Below are positions 1-11,927 of a DNA stretch of 64,000 nucleotides, piece after piece. The stretch is from the NCBI GenBank assembly GCA_022559845.1, contig CM040123.1, positions 319,095,933 to 319,159,932 on the forward strand, in the 5' to 3' direction. The first letter of the stretch is position 1. Each line of letters starts with the position of its first letter. The position numbers were made by a program, and so were the translations under genes. The notes under the pieces are model-generated. The model saw only the letters and a list, made by a program, of their open reading frames with translations, did not search any database and had not been told where the DNA came from. The stretch is from Amorphophallus konjac (Eukaryota; Streptophyta; Magnoliopsida; Alismatales; Araceae).

Positions 1-289
1 AACGTCTCTTCCAAAGTTAGACCATTGTCTCCCTACCTGATGAAGGGGACCCCTCAAGGGTCTTGCCCCTTTGGCTGGGCTCAGGCGCCCTCTCTTCTAT
101 GACATTTGGATCGATGGGTGAATAGGGTGTCGCCCCTTCCGTATCATGCTCAGAGGTGCCTAGAAAGGTGCAAGAATATAATGATGATCAAACACGTGAA
201 TGGATTGAAAGGTGATAACTCTAAGGACTCGCACACCTGATGGTGTAAGACCTTCATCTCTCAATGAAGTAGGGGCCACTCTACCTGCC
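1..289. other. Window edge, no recognisable feature
   Basis: No convincing coding segment, repeat or RNA gene is visible here. It may be the far 3' end of the PMD pseudogene that runs leftward from 7757. Confidence 0.3.
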
Positions 290-2101
290 CTAGGCGAACA
301 AGGAAGAATCTCCTCTACGCCTGGGCCACCTTGAGGTGCGCGTATATCCCCAATATCCTCTGAAGGATGAAATGATAAAAGTTAGCCCAGCATGCCTAAG
401 TGGCCAAGAATAAACAAAGGGAAATGAAAGGTAAAAAAAAAATTCTTGCAAACCAATGTCGTCATCCCTATCGGAAAGTGGAATTATAGACCTCGAGGCA
501 GAAGGAGAGGCTACCACATGATTTTCGGATTCCCCCTCCGCTGGGGTCAAGGGTGGATTCTCTTTTAAAAGATCACCACTCTCGCCTTCAATTCCTAAAC
601 CCTCATCAATCTTGGCGCCGACCCCTGAAGCACAAACATCTGGCTCTATTGGTGGAGTATCTCCACCAGTCTCTTCCAAAGTACCCAAGGGATCTGCGAC
701 AAGGGGACTACCTGCTGTATAAGACGAGAAGCCAACAAAATTTATATAATTATCTGAGCAAGGTAGAATAACTGAAGACTCGGGACCAGATGCACTCACC
801 GATAGTGTGAGAAGTCTGAACTACCACCAAGGTCTGAGAGGTTGCTGGGCATCCAGCTTCATATATCTGAGCCTCAGGCACTGGAGCTTCCTCCCTGTAA
901 ATTTCGGCAAGAAGCGCTTGGGAATACTGGGCTACCATTCCCCCATTGGCAGGGAGGCTCACAAAAAACTCTGGTAAATCCGCATTCAACACAGATCTAG
1001 AAGTGCAGTACATTCCCTCAAAGAAAGCGCCATGTTTGTAGCTAAGTAACATGAAGGTAAGGAGTGTCAGGGAGGTTTCTCAAATTAACAAAAGAAGTAA
1101 AGGGAAGAAAATTATGCGAAAATTTACTCGAGGAAGCTGGATCGGTGCTTGCTCTCAGCTCCTGTCCAGAAAATATGGTTGCACATCCTTCCTCAAAAGT
1201 TTCCTCTGAAAAGGAGAGAAGGGAAGACACATTTTCAGAAGCTGCTCAAAGGAAAGTCTACATGACCATGTGCATTAAAGCAATCATACCAAAAGGTGCA
1301 TTGTCATTAGGCCCTCCATGAGAAAAAGGCGGCGAGGCACCCGACACTGGGTTATAATTGTCGTCTTGTAACTCCCCTTCTTTTGCAGTATCCTCCAATC
1401 TTGGTGAAAGGAGATCTTCCATGGCAGGAAGACTGCCCATCTCTTCGACAGTCGAAAGGCCTGAGAATCAAGAAAAATACCAAAGTGATTTAGTAGGATG
1501 TTTTGGAGGCCATACAAGCATGTATAAAAATTACCTGGCTGCCCCTGCGAGACATTCCCTCCAGTGCAAGGATGTCGAGCTCGGGTATTGGGACCCTCAT
1601 CCTCAGTAGGCCGTGTCCGTTTCTGGGAGGTAGAGGTCTTCTTTCCCCTGCTCGAGGTGCTTTTCGTAGCAATAAAGCTTACTGAAAAGAACACAAGGAA
1701 GGTAATAAGACTAAGGGCCAGTCGAGACATTAAGTGAGATTAAAAAGAAGATTAAACTGCATACCATCCGAAGCTGGCGAAAAGGTGGGCCGCAACACCA
1801 CCTGCTCTGGCTGTAGGCCGGCAACTCTCCCAACCTTGGCCACACCATCTCAAAGGTCCCACAGTGTGGTACTATTCTCAACAACGGTCGCATATTCAAA
1901 CGGCCCAATGCGGATGATGGAGCCAATTAAATCTCTCTCCCACTTCGACCGTAAGTCATTTGTAAAACCTTTAGGATGGAGGGCAATTTCCATAGGAGCA
2001 GCCTGAGGATAATCACAATTTAATAGAAAATGTGTCCATGAATATACCCTCTGATCTGTTGGGGCCTTGCTCTATCCCGAGGAGGTGTCGGCTAGGTGCC
2101 T
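290..2101 (-). pseudogene. PMD pseudogene, region downstream of the mobile domain
   Basis: Minus-strand continuation of the PMD gene after its core domain. The stretch at about 2055-1780 reads in one frame and includes motifs such as WTHFLLNCDYP and PMEIALHPKG, the type of sequence found just after the domain in plant PMD proteins. The frame contains a TGA where DLRDG would be expected, a CGA to TGA change. Further left, frames at 1730-1284, 1052-750 and 799-290 give low-complexity acidic, Ser/Pro-rich and Arg/Lys-rich segments with possible splice junctions, for example a GT after the segment ending NVSQGQPG near 1535. These look like the variable C-terminal exons of the same gene. Exon borders are not resolved. 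The assignment is good for 2055-1780 and weak for 290-1730. Confidence 0.5.
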
Positions 2102-2608
2102 TAAGGGCTTGATTGCCCCTGCATACGGCTACCGGTCTGTGGTGATTGCCCCATTCTTGGCCTCCCATTGCAAACAAAAATCTCTAACTGCCCTGGCAAT
2201 TCTTGGGAATTGTGCATAGAGAAATGAATTGTCAATGATAAGGGGTGGCAAATCAGTCCCTCCCAACCAGACTTCCTCGGCCTCTCTTAGTTTTTGTGGA
2301 GGTTGCCTAAAAACATTACTATGCTTGAACCACCATCGGGTATAGAATATGTCAATCTGGCCAACCCGTCTCCTCTCTGGCAACGAACATCTCGGCTCTA
2401 ATCCGCCCCTAGAAAAGTAATCCCACCAACTGTCTGCAACTAGGTGGGTGTCATGACTCCTGCAAAGTCTACAATCTATAGCAAAGTCTGCATCAGGGGA
2501 AACTGACTGGTCATAGCCGAAATTTCGCGAAAAGCGGTGAGGATAATATGGCTCAAGGATCGTCATGCTGCCCTTCCTGAATATCAGAATGCTAGGCCTG
2601 ATACAACA
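2102..2608 (-). pseudogene. Plant mobile domain (PMD) pseudogene, C-terminal half of domain
   Basis: The minus-strand frame from 2608 to 2129 is open and shows PMD hallmarks: an EPYYPHRFSRNFGYDQ motif followed by a Cys/Asp-rich segment, a WWFKHSNVF motif and a QFPRIARAVRDFCLQWEAK motif. PMD (Pfam 'aminotransferase-like, plant mobile domain') occurs in MAIN/MAIL1-type proteins and in many transposon-borne relatives. The frame is in register with the segment at 5928-6543: removing the solo LTR and one target-site copy joins the two without a stop. So the LTR landed in an exon that was open at that point. A TAG follows at about 2127. Confidence 0.75.
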
Positions 2609-2935
2609 TAACCTGTAGAGCCCCAGAATTTATCAGTAATTTCTGGATTATTTATAGAATTTTTTGGAATTTATTAGGAATTTATAAAGGGCAAATTGGA
2701 TTAACAAATGAATTAATATTGGGATTATAAGGCCCAATTATGTTAAATAACTAATCCAACTTTGATAATTAAAACCCAATAAATTTATGGACTACGCCCA
2801 TTAAGTTTGACCCATATTCTAGAAGGTTACTTAGCCTATTCACAAATTATAAGGATAAATACCCCTTATATAGATAATTATATGGATAAATAACCAAAGA
2901 GTTTGAATTAAGATGAATGTCCACGCCCAGTTGAT

Positions 2936-4748
2936 GTAACGGTCTATCGGGCGACCGCTACAGTTACGTAACGCACCAGTCCTGGTCCGTTACACTCAGT
3001 TGATTCCGTGAGAGGAAGAACTTGCAAAAAGATTGGATCTTTGGGATCCTATGTGCAAGAGACCTAATTAGGAGAAAATGTAAGGTTACTAAGGACTCTT
3101 AGGGATTAGGTTCTGACCAACTAAGGACTCTAGAATCGATCTAATCCTCAAACCCTAGCCAAAACTCTATAAATAGAACCCAGTTCTGAACTGAGCGACC
3201 CTTACTTTGGCTCGTGAAGAATCAAGGTAAGGAGATAGAATCTCGGGTAAGTCCTTTGGAACTTTTTGTTTCTAATACTAAGGTCTGACAACTCTCAAAA
3301 TTTCATGTTAGGAGGTCGAGTATCTAAAGAGTTAGGATCTTCCAAAGTTGCTGATTTCATCACGCCAACCCAAGAAACTGTGCGACAGGATACTGAAGAT
3401 CAAGGAATTAGGACGCCTAAACGAGGTAATTAGAGTTAGATGCTTTAGAACTTTTTGATCCTCTTAGTTTCATCTTCCTAACCTCCAAAATTCACATCTT
3501 TAGGTCAAGAGGTTGGAGAGTTAGGGCAACGTGAAGTTGCTGAGAAACCACAGAAAGAGAAGAACTAGGGCGACCCTTGAAGACTCAAATTAGAAGTTTT
3601 AAAGCCAGTAAGAAGGTAGGTTATCTCATGAACGGCAAAAACACATTGTTAGGGATAAAAGCCCTCTAGTTTATTTGGATTTCATGCATTGTACTTCATG
3701 AATTTTATGTTTTAGGATTAGTCTATACATTCATGCATGCCTTCAACCTTAATTAAAGATAAAAGTTATCTCTTGTTATTTCATTACTACCTATGCATCT
3801 AGATGGCCTTTACTTCGTTATCATGGCTAGAATAGTAGTTATTTTGATTCTTCTTGCATGGGACATAGTTCCTTATCTTTATTGTCAGCAGAAGCTCTGA
3901 CAGATTAAAGTAGGACCGTCACATGATTGTAACGGCCTTACGATAAGCCGTCACACCCTCTGTTGTGTTTAAAAATTCTCTGTTGTTTCTGACGCACCAT
4001 AACTGGAGCGTTACAACATTGTAACGGCCCCACGATAAACCGTCACAGAAAGGTAACGCCCCCATGTTAGACCGTCAGACAACTGTGTTCTGTCAAATGG
4101 AAACCAGTCAGATTTACTTATAAATAAGCCTAGTTAATTAGATCTTAACCTGTTTTCATGATTTTTAAGTTCAGGTGTTGATTTATGTTAGAAATTGCAT
4201 GATGTATGGTACTTTAGAGTTATTTTCAAGTAGATGATAATTTCAAGCCAAAGCATTATAGTTTTGTATTAAAACCTTGATTTAGAAAGGTATTGATGAG
4301 TTTTATCATAGTTTCATACCGCTACATACTCTTTCTTTAGAGTCAATTCGTTAAGTACATGGCATATATCTCGGTATATGTCCATTAGTTCACACTCTTG
4401 CACTATAGGAACCTATTCTTGAACTTGAGGACCTCTCTATTGGATATTCCTTCCAATGGACTAGGAAATCTTGTTTCAAGGCCTCCGTAATTCTCTGCGA
4501 GCCTGAGATTCCCACTAGGACGCCGAGTTGGTTGTACCGTGAAAGCCCAATTGTTAGAAAGCACTATTGATGTTTTCGGATTCTGGATATATAACGGATC
4601 TATATTCGACCGTCAGGCACATATAATGGTCCAATATATGACCGTCACGTTGTTGAGTCCATATCTATTTTCTTCTGGATTCAACCTTTCTAACGGCCCA
4701 ACACTCGGCCGTTATGATCATGTAACGGCCCAGTATTAGACCGTCACA
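2936..4748. repeat. Dispersed imperfect inverted-repeat motif, about ten copies
   Basis: A unit of about 27 bp, GTAACGGCCC then 5-9 variable bases then ACCGTCAC, recurs at about 2936, 2966, 3929, 4021, 4052, 4591, 4623, 4691 and 4721, with a partial copy near 3913. The left arm (GTAACGG) is nearly the reverse complement of the right arm (CCGTCAC or CCGTTAC), so each unit can form a hairpin. All copies lie inside the solo LTR. Confidence 0.75.
3168..3175 (+). promoter_or_regulatory. TATA box of the solo LTR
   Basis: TATAAATA, preceded by an A/C-rich tract and followed by a GC-richer segment about 30 bp downstream, where transcription would be expected to start. Confidence 0.55.
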
Positions 4749-5927
4749 GTTCTTGAGTACATTAAACCGAGGTTTGACCCAAGGGTTGATATTCTAAAGT
4801 TCCTAGATGGATTATTGATGGTCTAGGACTTGTCATATTGTCCAAAGAAACTTAATTTAAATTATGAAGATAACGAATGTACCGTTATGCTGCCGAATTA
4901 TTTCCATGAGCATAACATTATCTTAAGTCATTCTTGATCTCTTATGTTCGTTAATTGAAGCATTCATTCATTGATTACTATTGTCATAAATTTATTGAAC
5001 TTGTTACTTTATTGGCCGTACTTTATTGAAACGTGGAAGTAGCTTGATTTATACTTGAAGATGCGATCGAGCACTGATTGTGTTCGAGGGCTCTATGCTA
5101 GTCCCCTCGGCTGATTGTCGGAAACATATTGTAAACCATGGGGTATGATGCTACTGGCGTCGTATTGCGCTGGGAGTACTTTCTTTATAAATAAGTGAAA
5201 ATCCACGATACACGTACATGAATTTCTTGCTTGTTACATGACGTTCTACAGAAATTCACCAAATACTTGCTCATAAGCAAAAGATGTTTGGATGATGACT
5301 ACGTGGTATTGCTAGTACATTCTCATTACATTCTTGTTCATGAAAGGCCATGCTACATTCTTGTTCATAATTGTTACATTCTTGCTAGTTCATACTTGCT
5401 CATTCTATCCTACATGGACATCTTATTACTTTAGTTTAATCGCGTGATTGATCGCATTCGCATGATTTTACCTTATTCTTTAGAGCTAAAATGTTAATTA
5501 CTTTAATAGTGCCTTCATGTTGATGCGAAGATACCTACTGGGCAAGTGTGCTCGTTACCTATTTCCAACCTTTTCAGGAGATGGAAGTGAGTCGAGATCG
5601 GATTCGGAATATGCAAATAGCAGGTCCGAGAGTGAATGAAGAATGAGTGAAGACTTAGGAAGTCTACATTGTTTAGATTGAGTCTATGTACTTTTCTTAT
5701 TTCTTGAGTCTAGTATGATGAAGAAAGTTGAATTAGTGATTGTATTTGAATATTTGATTGATAATGAAATGAAAGTTGAAGTTGAGTAAATATTATGCAA
5801 TTGCATCTTTATGTGTGATTGTCTTGCGCTCTGATCATTCTTGCTTGCAAGAGGCTTACCATGCCAGCTGTTCGCGTTCCTCGAGCTAGTCTTCCGCTGT
5901 CATAAGGACTCGGGACGTGACATAACC

Positions 5928-7757
5928 AGTCCTCATAGAAAGCAAAGCTGGTGGTCTGATGATGAGGAAGGCCATAAGATAACCCATTCTGTCCTTCAAC
6001 AAGAAACGGCCGGAAGTCATAGAAGTTGTGAGCAAAGTGTAAGCCCTCCTTTCCTTGAATAGGGACAAATAAGAGCATTGTTCGCGTCCCTAATAAATGC
6101 TCATGCTGGCTCTGATCAGGGCGGTTCCGAAATAAGAAAATCAATGGTGCCGCGGGATTTTCAACTGGTACATTCTGACATAATGATGGCAGCAAAAGCC
6201 CGGCCCACGCACTCAAATAGTGAGTAACCATATATACACTCTGGTCCCTAGGAGAGCTATGTGCTGTCAAGTTTCCCAAGCCATGATAAATGTTTGCCAA
6301 TGCAACAGGCACGATTGTCAGTCTGTGCCCGTCAACAAGGAGACAGGCTGGATATATAATCTCAAGTCGTACTAGACCCTCCTCTCCATATGGCATAACA
6401 AATGTGGCCAGCCAATATGTAAGGTACACCGCAAGATAGGTCTGATCTGGCAATCTTCGAGGGTTCCACCCCTCATTTTCTGGTGCAAATAAATACCGCA
6501 TGTTCTCTTGTGAAGGCAGGATAAGCTGATGGTACTGGCTCAAGGGCCTATCATCTTCAGCAAATCTCTCGTGAAAGCAAAATGACCCATTATAGAAGTA
6601 CTAAATCCACACATTTAAACTAACTCTTACAACACCAGCAGATGCAGAGGGTGCTTTCTTCTTGCCAAAGCGAGATAGATCTCGCCAAACTTTCATTAAA
6701 TATCGGAAACTCAGTAGAAGCCCGTATTCTCATGTCCCTATGGAATAGTTCCTGTGAAGATCGTCAAGAGATACCTCTTCATAAGGGCGTCCAGAAATGG
6801 GAAGGCTAAAGATTATGTGGAATCTCCATAGATCGAGTGCCGTCTCTCCATCAGCCGTTGCAAAAGTATTAAACCGGCGGTTAAATCTCTCAGCCAATCC
6901 CTGCAGTAACCCACTATAGTAGGGATAGCGATACAAAGCAGCAGTAACAGCATGACGAATGCCCACAAGCTCCAGCAGTCTGCTATAGTGATGAATAATT
7001 CCCATGAGCCATTATGTGGCTCCCAAATGAAATTTGTGAGAAGAAATAATTGTCCATTTGCCATACTAACTGGGCGCAGAACTGCACATGACTTTGTCCA
7101 AAAGACATAGTTTGTCATACCCCTCTGAAGCAAATTGTGTACCAGAGGTAGCCAAGAAACAGCCCGAGACAGAATCAGAAGCTGTCTTGTGTTTTCCACC
7201 CAAGTCCCAAGCAGCAGCTGAAAAGGTTTAAGCCCGGGTGGGGCAATGAGTCTCGGTTTTCAAGAAGCCCAATTGGGTAGCAGCAAGAAACTGGATCTGA
7301 TGGACAATGCCCACAGGGAAGCTGGGAAAAGAAGTGCCATAGCAGCCAAGCATGCTATCCCGGCCGACCAAAATAGTCCTCTCAAGTTGAACACATTCCG
7401 CCTACAATAAGTGTTGTCTTCATCCAATCCCCTAGGAATAAAATTTTGAATGAAGGGAAATAAATACTCATCCAAAGGATAGTGTTTTGGATAACCCTTT
7501 GGGCGCTCATATTGATAGCAGCTGCTACGTCTGCTAATCAAAGACAAATCAACTATTCCATCGCCTGTGTCTCCCTCAGGAAGTGGGCTAGAAGTAACTA
7601 TGCTCAATCCTCTGTCAGGAGAAAATAAAGTTTCCGCATTGATCCTCGGCAGCCCCAAGGGCGGCATCAATCTCTGAGAAGCAATAGGGGCAGTGTGTCC
7701 ATCCTGTCCTCGGGATCCGCGAGTATGGCTCCTCCTAGCACGAGGCATGATGAACAA
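5928..7757 (-). pseudogene. Plant mobile domain (PMD) pseudogene, 5' part
   Basis: Start at 7757 or, more likely, 7745 (MPRARRSHTRG). The first segment (to about 7260) has a disordered basic N-terminus and a YPLDEYLFPF region. After frameshifts, 7005-6730 carries typical PMD sequence: a ratio of YHSGLL-like residues, then AERFNRRFNTFATADGE, LDLWRFH and ISGRPYEEVSLDDLHR. A TGA (CGA to TGA) is followed in the same frame by a WRDLSRFGKKK motif, another stop, and the open frame 6543-5928 with TYLAVYLTYWLATFVMP and ANIYHGLGNL. The domain function is not settled; MAIN/MAIL1 act in silencing and genome stability, and other family members ride on transposons. At least two frameshifts, two stops and the LTR insertion make it non-functional. 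The start lies only about 170 bp from the polypurine tract of a Tat LTR on the opposite strand. Confidence 0.75.
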
Positions 7758-7923
7758 CCTATAAGAAAAAGAAGACCAAAAAAGAAAACATTACAGAACG
7801 TTAGTCAAATGTTACAAGCAACAAAAATACCAAATTTGCAAGCTATGGAAACATCAACAGAAGTACAGAAAATTTTAAAGGGGCACGGGCCGCCCGCCAT
7901 CTCCTACGGCTACGATAGACCCC

Positions 7924-7937
7924 CCATGGGGGGCATT
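7924..7937 (+). other. Polypurine tract of a plus-strand Tat-type element
   Basis: ATGGGGGGCATT directly precedes an LTR start TGTTGGG. The level-1 Tat element has the near-identical arrangement on the minus strand (GTGGGGGGCATT then TGTTGCACC at 12822). This identifies the 3' end of an internal region that continues to the left. Confidence 0.65.
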
Positions 7938-8399
7938 TGTTGGGCCCCAAAAAGATTATTACTAATTTCTGATATTTCAGAAATTTTTCAGGAAGAAAGA
8001 AAGAAAAAAATAAGTTTTATCATGAATGGCCTTGAAACGACGAGATCATCGCCGTCATGAACTCCCATAAGCGTCACGTTAAAATAGGGATTGTTTACAA
8101 TTTTACATGTGCTTCTATGCATAGAAACTTCATCAAAAGGTGGTATAAATCTGCTCACTCGCACGGGGAATCCACCACAAAGAAATATTTTTGTCTTCCA
8201 AGTTGTCCCGATAGTCAACGGAAATGTACTCAACTCCCGGATAAATAAAAAAAGAGCCAAAGTCACAAACGTAGGCCTTACACTTGCTGAAGTCTTTCCT
8301 ACCAACAGTAAAAAATTCCTTTTTACCAATGGGAGAGGCCTTTTATAGCCACCGAAGGTCAACCCCACCAACCCTTCCTCTTCTCCGCGCGGTGGGAAG

Positions 8400-8860
8400 C
8401 CCAAAGGGGACCCCCCCTCCGGTGGATCATGCACCGGAGGGACCCCCTCCGGTGGGTAGACCGGAGGGGAACCCCCTCTGGTGGCACCGTACCATTGGGC
8501 CGGAGGGGGAACCCCCTCCAGTGCCCTGTGCATGGGAACTTCCCCCAACCCTCGCGCGTAAAATCGGAGGGGGAACCCCCCTCCGGTGTCCCTCCGGTGG
8601 GAAGACCGGAGGGAGACCCCCTCTGGTAGCACCATACCATTGGGCCGGAGGGGGAACCCCCTCCGATGCCTTGTGCACGGGAGCCCCCCCCACCCCCCGC
8701 GTGGAAAACCAGAGGGGGAACCCCCCTCCGGTGTTCCTTGACCGGAGGGACCCTCTCCGGTCCCCATGTACCGGAGGGGGGACCCCCTCCGATACCTATG
8801 TACCAAAGGGGGACCCCCTCCGGTGCTTGTTTGACCAGAAGGAGCCCCCTCCAGTCTCTT
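8400..8860. repeat. GC-rich palindrome array (CCGGAGGGGG/CCCCCTCCGG) in U3
   Basis: About ten units of the type CCGGAGGG(G)(A)ACCCCCTCCGG(TG), each close to a perfect inverted repeat of about 20 bp. Superimposed is a direct tandem duplication with a period of about 145 bp (from 8451 and from 8596). Long frames through this stretch on both strands are repeat translations and not genes. The array ends about 150 bp upstream of the TATA box. Confidence 0.8.
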
Positions 8861-9009
8861 CTATCTGCGCCCAAAAAGAAAAAAAAAAGCTGCAGCAAAA
8901 AAAAAAAATTTTGAGAAAGGGGAGAAGAAAGGTCACCTTGTCCCTTGCACTTCCACCGGAGGGTGCTTCCAATCGGGTTGACACCCCCTCCGCCACTCCT
9001 CCTTATGCC

Positions 9010-9017
9010 TATAAAAA
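9010..9017 (+). promoter_or_regulatory. TATA box of the plus-strand Tat-type LTR
   Basis: TATAAAAA followed by a purine-rich leader. The distance from the LTR start (1072 bp) matches the level-1 Tat LTR, whose TATA box lies about 1000 bp from its 5' end. Confidence 0.6.
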
Positions 9018-10015
9018 GGAGGAGCCTCCAAACACAAAGGAAGCAGAACGAGGAGAAGAACGAGGAGAAGAGAAAAAGAAAGAAGAAGAAGACTTGCAGA
9101 ACTTACAGCAGGCCCAAGGCCAAATAAAAGAAGAAGGTTGCGCCCCCTTCTTCACTGCCCAGTCTTGTTGGGTTTAAGCCCCTGCAATTTATGAAAAGAC
9201 CCTTCTAGGATATGTTTTGACAAAAATGCCCCTTGGGTGTACAAAAAGACATTGTATTATCGTGTTATTGAAATATATTATATAAAATTATGAAACTCAA
9301 AGAATGATGGAAATGTATCAATTTGTTTTTGAAAAATTATGCAATGACCCCCGCATGGTCTTGAAATTGTGTTTTTACCCTGTATTTCTCTGGAATTGTG
9401 TAAAAGTCCATCTATTTCAAGGAAAAATCAGAAAAATGTGACAATTTAAGAGAGAGATTTTTACTCATGGGAAAACATTTCCCAACTCATGGAAATGTCT
9501 CCTCTCAAGACTAAATCCCAAAAATTACATTTTTACCTCAGATTTTCTCAAAATTGCATATATACCCGCAAAAATCTCATAAAATGCAGAAAATTCAAGA
9601 AAATTAAAAAAGCCATACATGGCACCCTAGTCGCGCAAGAAATTGCAAATAAACTCTCTACCAAAGGAAAAATTGTGATTGAACTCTCATAAGAGGGAAA
9701 ATTATAATTAAACTCTCGCTTGAGGAAAGACCATAGAAATTACCTCCCTATCTCGGGGCATGAGTCGTAAAGACAAATGGGAAGTCTTTAGCAGTTAATC
9801 AAGAGTATTCGGACTTCACCGATGTAAATTAACGTCGACTCTGGTCGGCAGGGAAAGGTCCAGTACATGAACCCTTAAATCGTCTGATAAATCCGAAAAC
9901 GCGAAACAAATAAAGAAATGCAAATAAATAAGCTGATGATAACCGTAAAGCCAAAATTTTAATTCATCGCCAACATGTCCGCATTTTATTTACCTGCTAT
10001 TTTCGCGTGTAAACA

Positions 10016-10577
10016 CTGCCAAACTAGAAACAAGTGCAAAATGAAGAAAATAAAATAGATAAATAAATTAAAAGCAAAATGATAAGAGTGACCAGAAAAC
10101 TGTTATTAATTGAGAAACATAAGGCCAATGGAAGTGTCATTAGAAAAGATGTGTGAATTACAAAGGACAGACTTCACTTATGATCAATGGTCTGAAACCC
10201 TATAGTCATAAAAAATGTTTCCCAACATGAACTGCATCAAACTGGAGAGAGAGAGAGAGAGAGAAGGGGGGAGCTGGGAAGAGACAAATCCAAAGCAATG
10301 CCCAGCCTAGTGGGGTTTGTTGGGGCCCCCTCCACAGCCCCACCTGCTTGTTGCGCCCCCACCCCCTCCCCCATACAAAATTACCACAACAGTCTTCTGA
10401 CCTTACAAGCACTCAAAATCAACCGAAAATGCGTAAACCAATTTTAATCCTCCCAACATCCATCCTGGACCAGGGTGAAGCTTTTGGGCTCAAAAGAAAT
10501 TGTCTTTTCAACTGAATTTTCCACATCCATCAAAGAAGGCTTTTCCAAACCACGGGATAATTTTATTCTTTAAGAAA
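10016..10577. other. Unclassified flank with a GA microsatellite
   Basis: No gene is seen. A (GA)n tract lies at about 10245-10264, followed by a C/G-rich patch near 10320-10375. This is the left flank of the level-1 insertion and includes one copy of its target duplication (10578-10582 just beyond). Confidence 0.4.
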
Positions 10578-11813
10578 ATTCCTGTGAGAGACGGAAAAAT
10601 CTAATCTTTTTATCGTAGATAAAATATAGATTTTGTTCTTTTTTAAAAGAAACATCCCCCCTTTATCTGAGTAGAGGGTGATTCCGTGAGTGTGCATCGT
10701 ATCAGACGATTAGGGTTCGAGTGCTGGACCTTTCACCACTGACCGTAGTCAGTGTTGATTTACATCGGCCTAACGTCCGAACACTTTTGTTTAATCGTCA
10801 AAGAAATCCCAAAGTCTTCTGTAGAGGTTCTGATGTGGAGGGCAGGCTCACTCGAGAGACTCTCCATGACCACTCATTTACCACCAACATGTTAATAGAG
10901 TTAGGGCTAGGTTTAAACAAAACCCTAAGATTTAGGAATAGAAACGTAAATATGCGGAAGCCGTAGGCATTTTTGAAGTAAAAGAGAGTTTTCTGGACCC
11001 CGAGAGTATTTTGATAATTTTACCAACCCAGGGGTATTTTGGTAATTTTACTAGGCCAGGGGCACTTCTGAAATTTCTGAACTGGAACGGAAGTAGGACC
11101 GGGTTCCTGACTTCCCAAGACGCTGAGGCTCTTTCTGGAGGGTTACGGGGGCTGGTAGGCCGTTTCTAAGTCACAGGGGTATTTTGGTAATTTTACCATG
11201 CCCTATATAGACCTAGGGTTGGGGTGACATCTGAGTGTCGAACTAAGCTGACGTTGTTCCCGGACGAAAGGGGTGACAATGGCTTCATAGAAGGCTCACA
11301 TGTGTCAATCTTGTCCAAGGAGGGGTATATACACAATTTTGTGAAAGTCGGGGATTTTCTTATAATTTTCCCCCGAAGACATACATAAAATATGCTGAGT
11401 GCTTTTATAGTCCGAATGCAAAGATCCGTGCTGACGCAGGAGGTAGGGACATAGTCCCAATTGCGAGAAATTGCATGATATAACTGGAAATTACAGGACT
11501 TTTTGTCTCTTACGGTCTCGGGGAAGACATTTTTGTAATTCCGTCGTTATAGGGACGGAACCACGTAACTTAGTCGTCTCGGGACGTAGAGACTTACAAA
11601 ACATGGCCCGCTGAGGGGCATAATTACAAACATGGCCCACTGAGGGGCGTAATTATAAAAACACCCCTTAGGGGTACATCCATATAGGGCCCAAGGACTT
11701 ACCCCTCACGGGCCAAACAAACAGAACAGAACAACTCCTTGCACAGGCGGTCTTCTTCTCGTAGATCTCTCCTCGATGATCTCTGTGTGTCCCCACTTAG
11801 ACCCTTGGGGGTC

Positions 11814-11821
11814 TATTTATA
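11814..11821 (-). promoter_or_regulatory. TATA box in level-1 3' LTR
   Basis: Plus strand TATTTATA, so TATAAATA on the coding strand. It is conserved at the matching position in the other LTR (48126-48133). Confidence 0.6.
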
Positions 11822-11927
11822 GAAGGCGGGAGGACCCAGGTTGACAAAACCGTAGAGAAATGCCTCAATTCTGTCAAGGTGGGGTGCAAAAATCCCTATT
11901 CTGTCAAGGTGGGGTGGCAAAAAGCTT

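Larger units (their letters stand above)
2614..5922 (+). mobile_element. Solo LTR, Ty3/gypsy chromovirus (Tekay/Del-like)
   Basis: It begins TGTAGAGCCCCAGAATT and ends CGGGACGTGACA, so it has TG...CA ends. It is flanked by a perfect 5-bp duplication TAACC (2609-2613 and 5923-5927). The 3309-bp length, the start with a CCCC tract, the internal phrase ctactgggcaag near the 3' end and the GTGACA terminus fit Tekay/Del LTRs. A plus-strand TATA box lies at 3168. No internal gag or pol is present, so this is a solo LTR left by recombination between two LTRs. It disrupts the PMD pseudogene. The boundaries are certain; the lineage name rests on terminal and internal motifs. Confidence 0.85.
7938..10015 (+). 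mobile_element. 3' LTR of a second, plus-strand Tat-lineage element
   Basis: It starts TGTTGGGCCCC right after a polypurine tract. U3 holds a palindrome array (8400-8860) and a TATA box (9010). The segment at about 9785-9895 is recognisably the reverse complement of the level-1 LTR around 10711-10800; compare cggacttcaccgatgtaaat here with its counterpart there. The overall layout (about 1.07 kb U3, about 1 kb R-U5) matches the level-1 LTR in mirror image. The right end is placed at a CGCGTGTAAACA at 10015 by comparison with the LTR fragment at 51766; this end is uncertain. The other end of the element is outside the window, so no target duplication can be tested. Confidence 0.65.

Noticed and set aside
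8284..9177. A 297-residue plus-strand frame and several minus-strand frames
   Set aside because: Pro/Gly-rich translation of the GC palindrome array, no domain, open on both strands because of composition.
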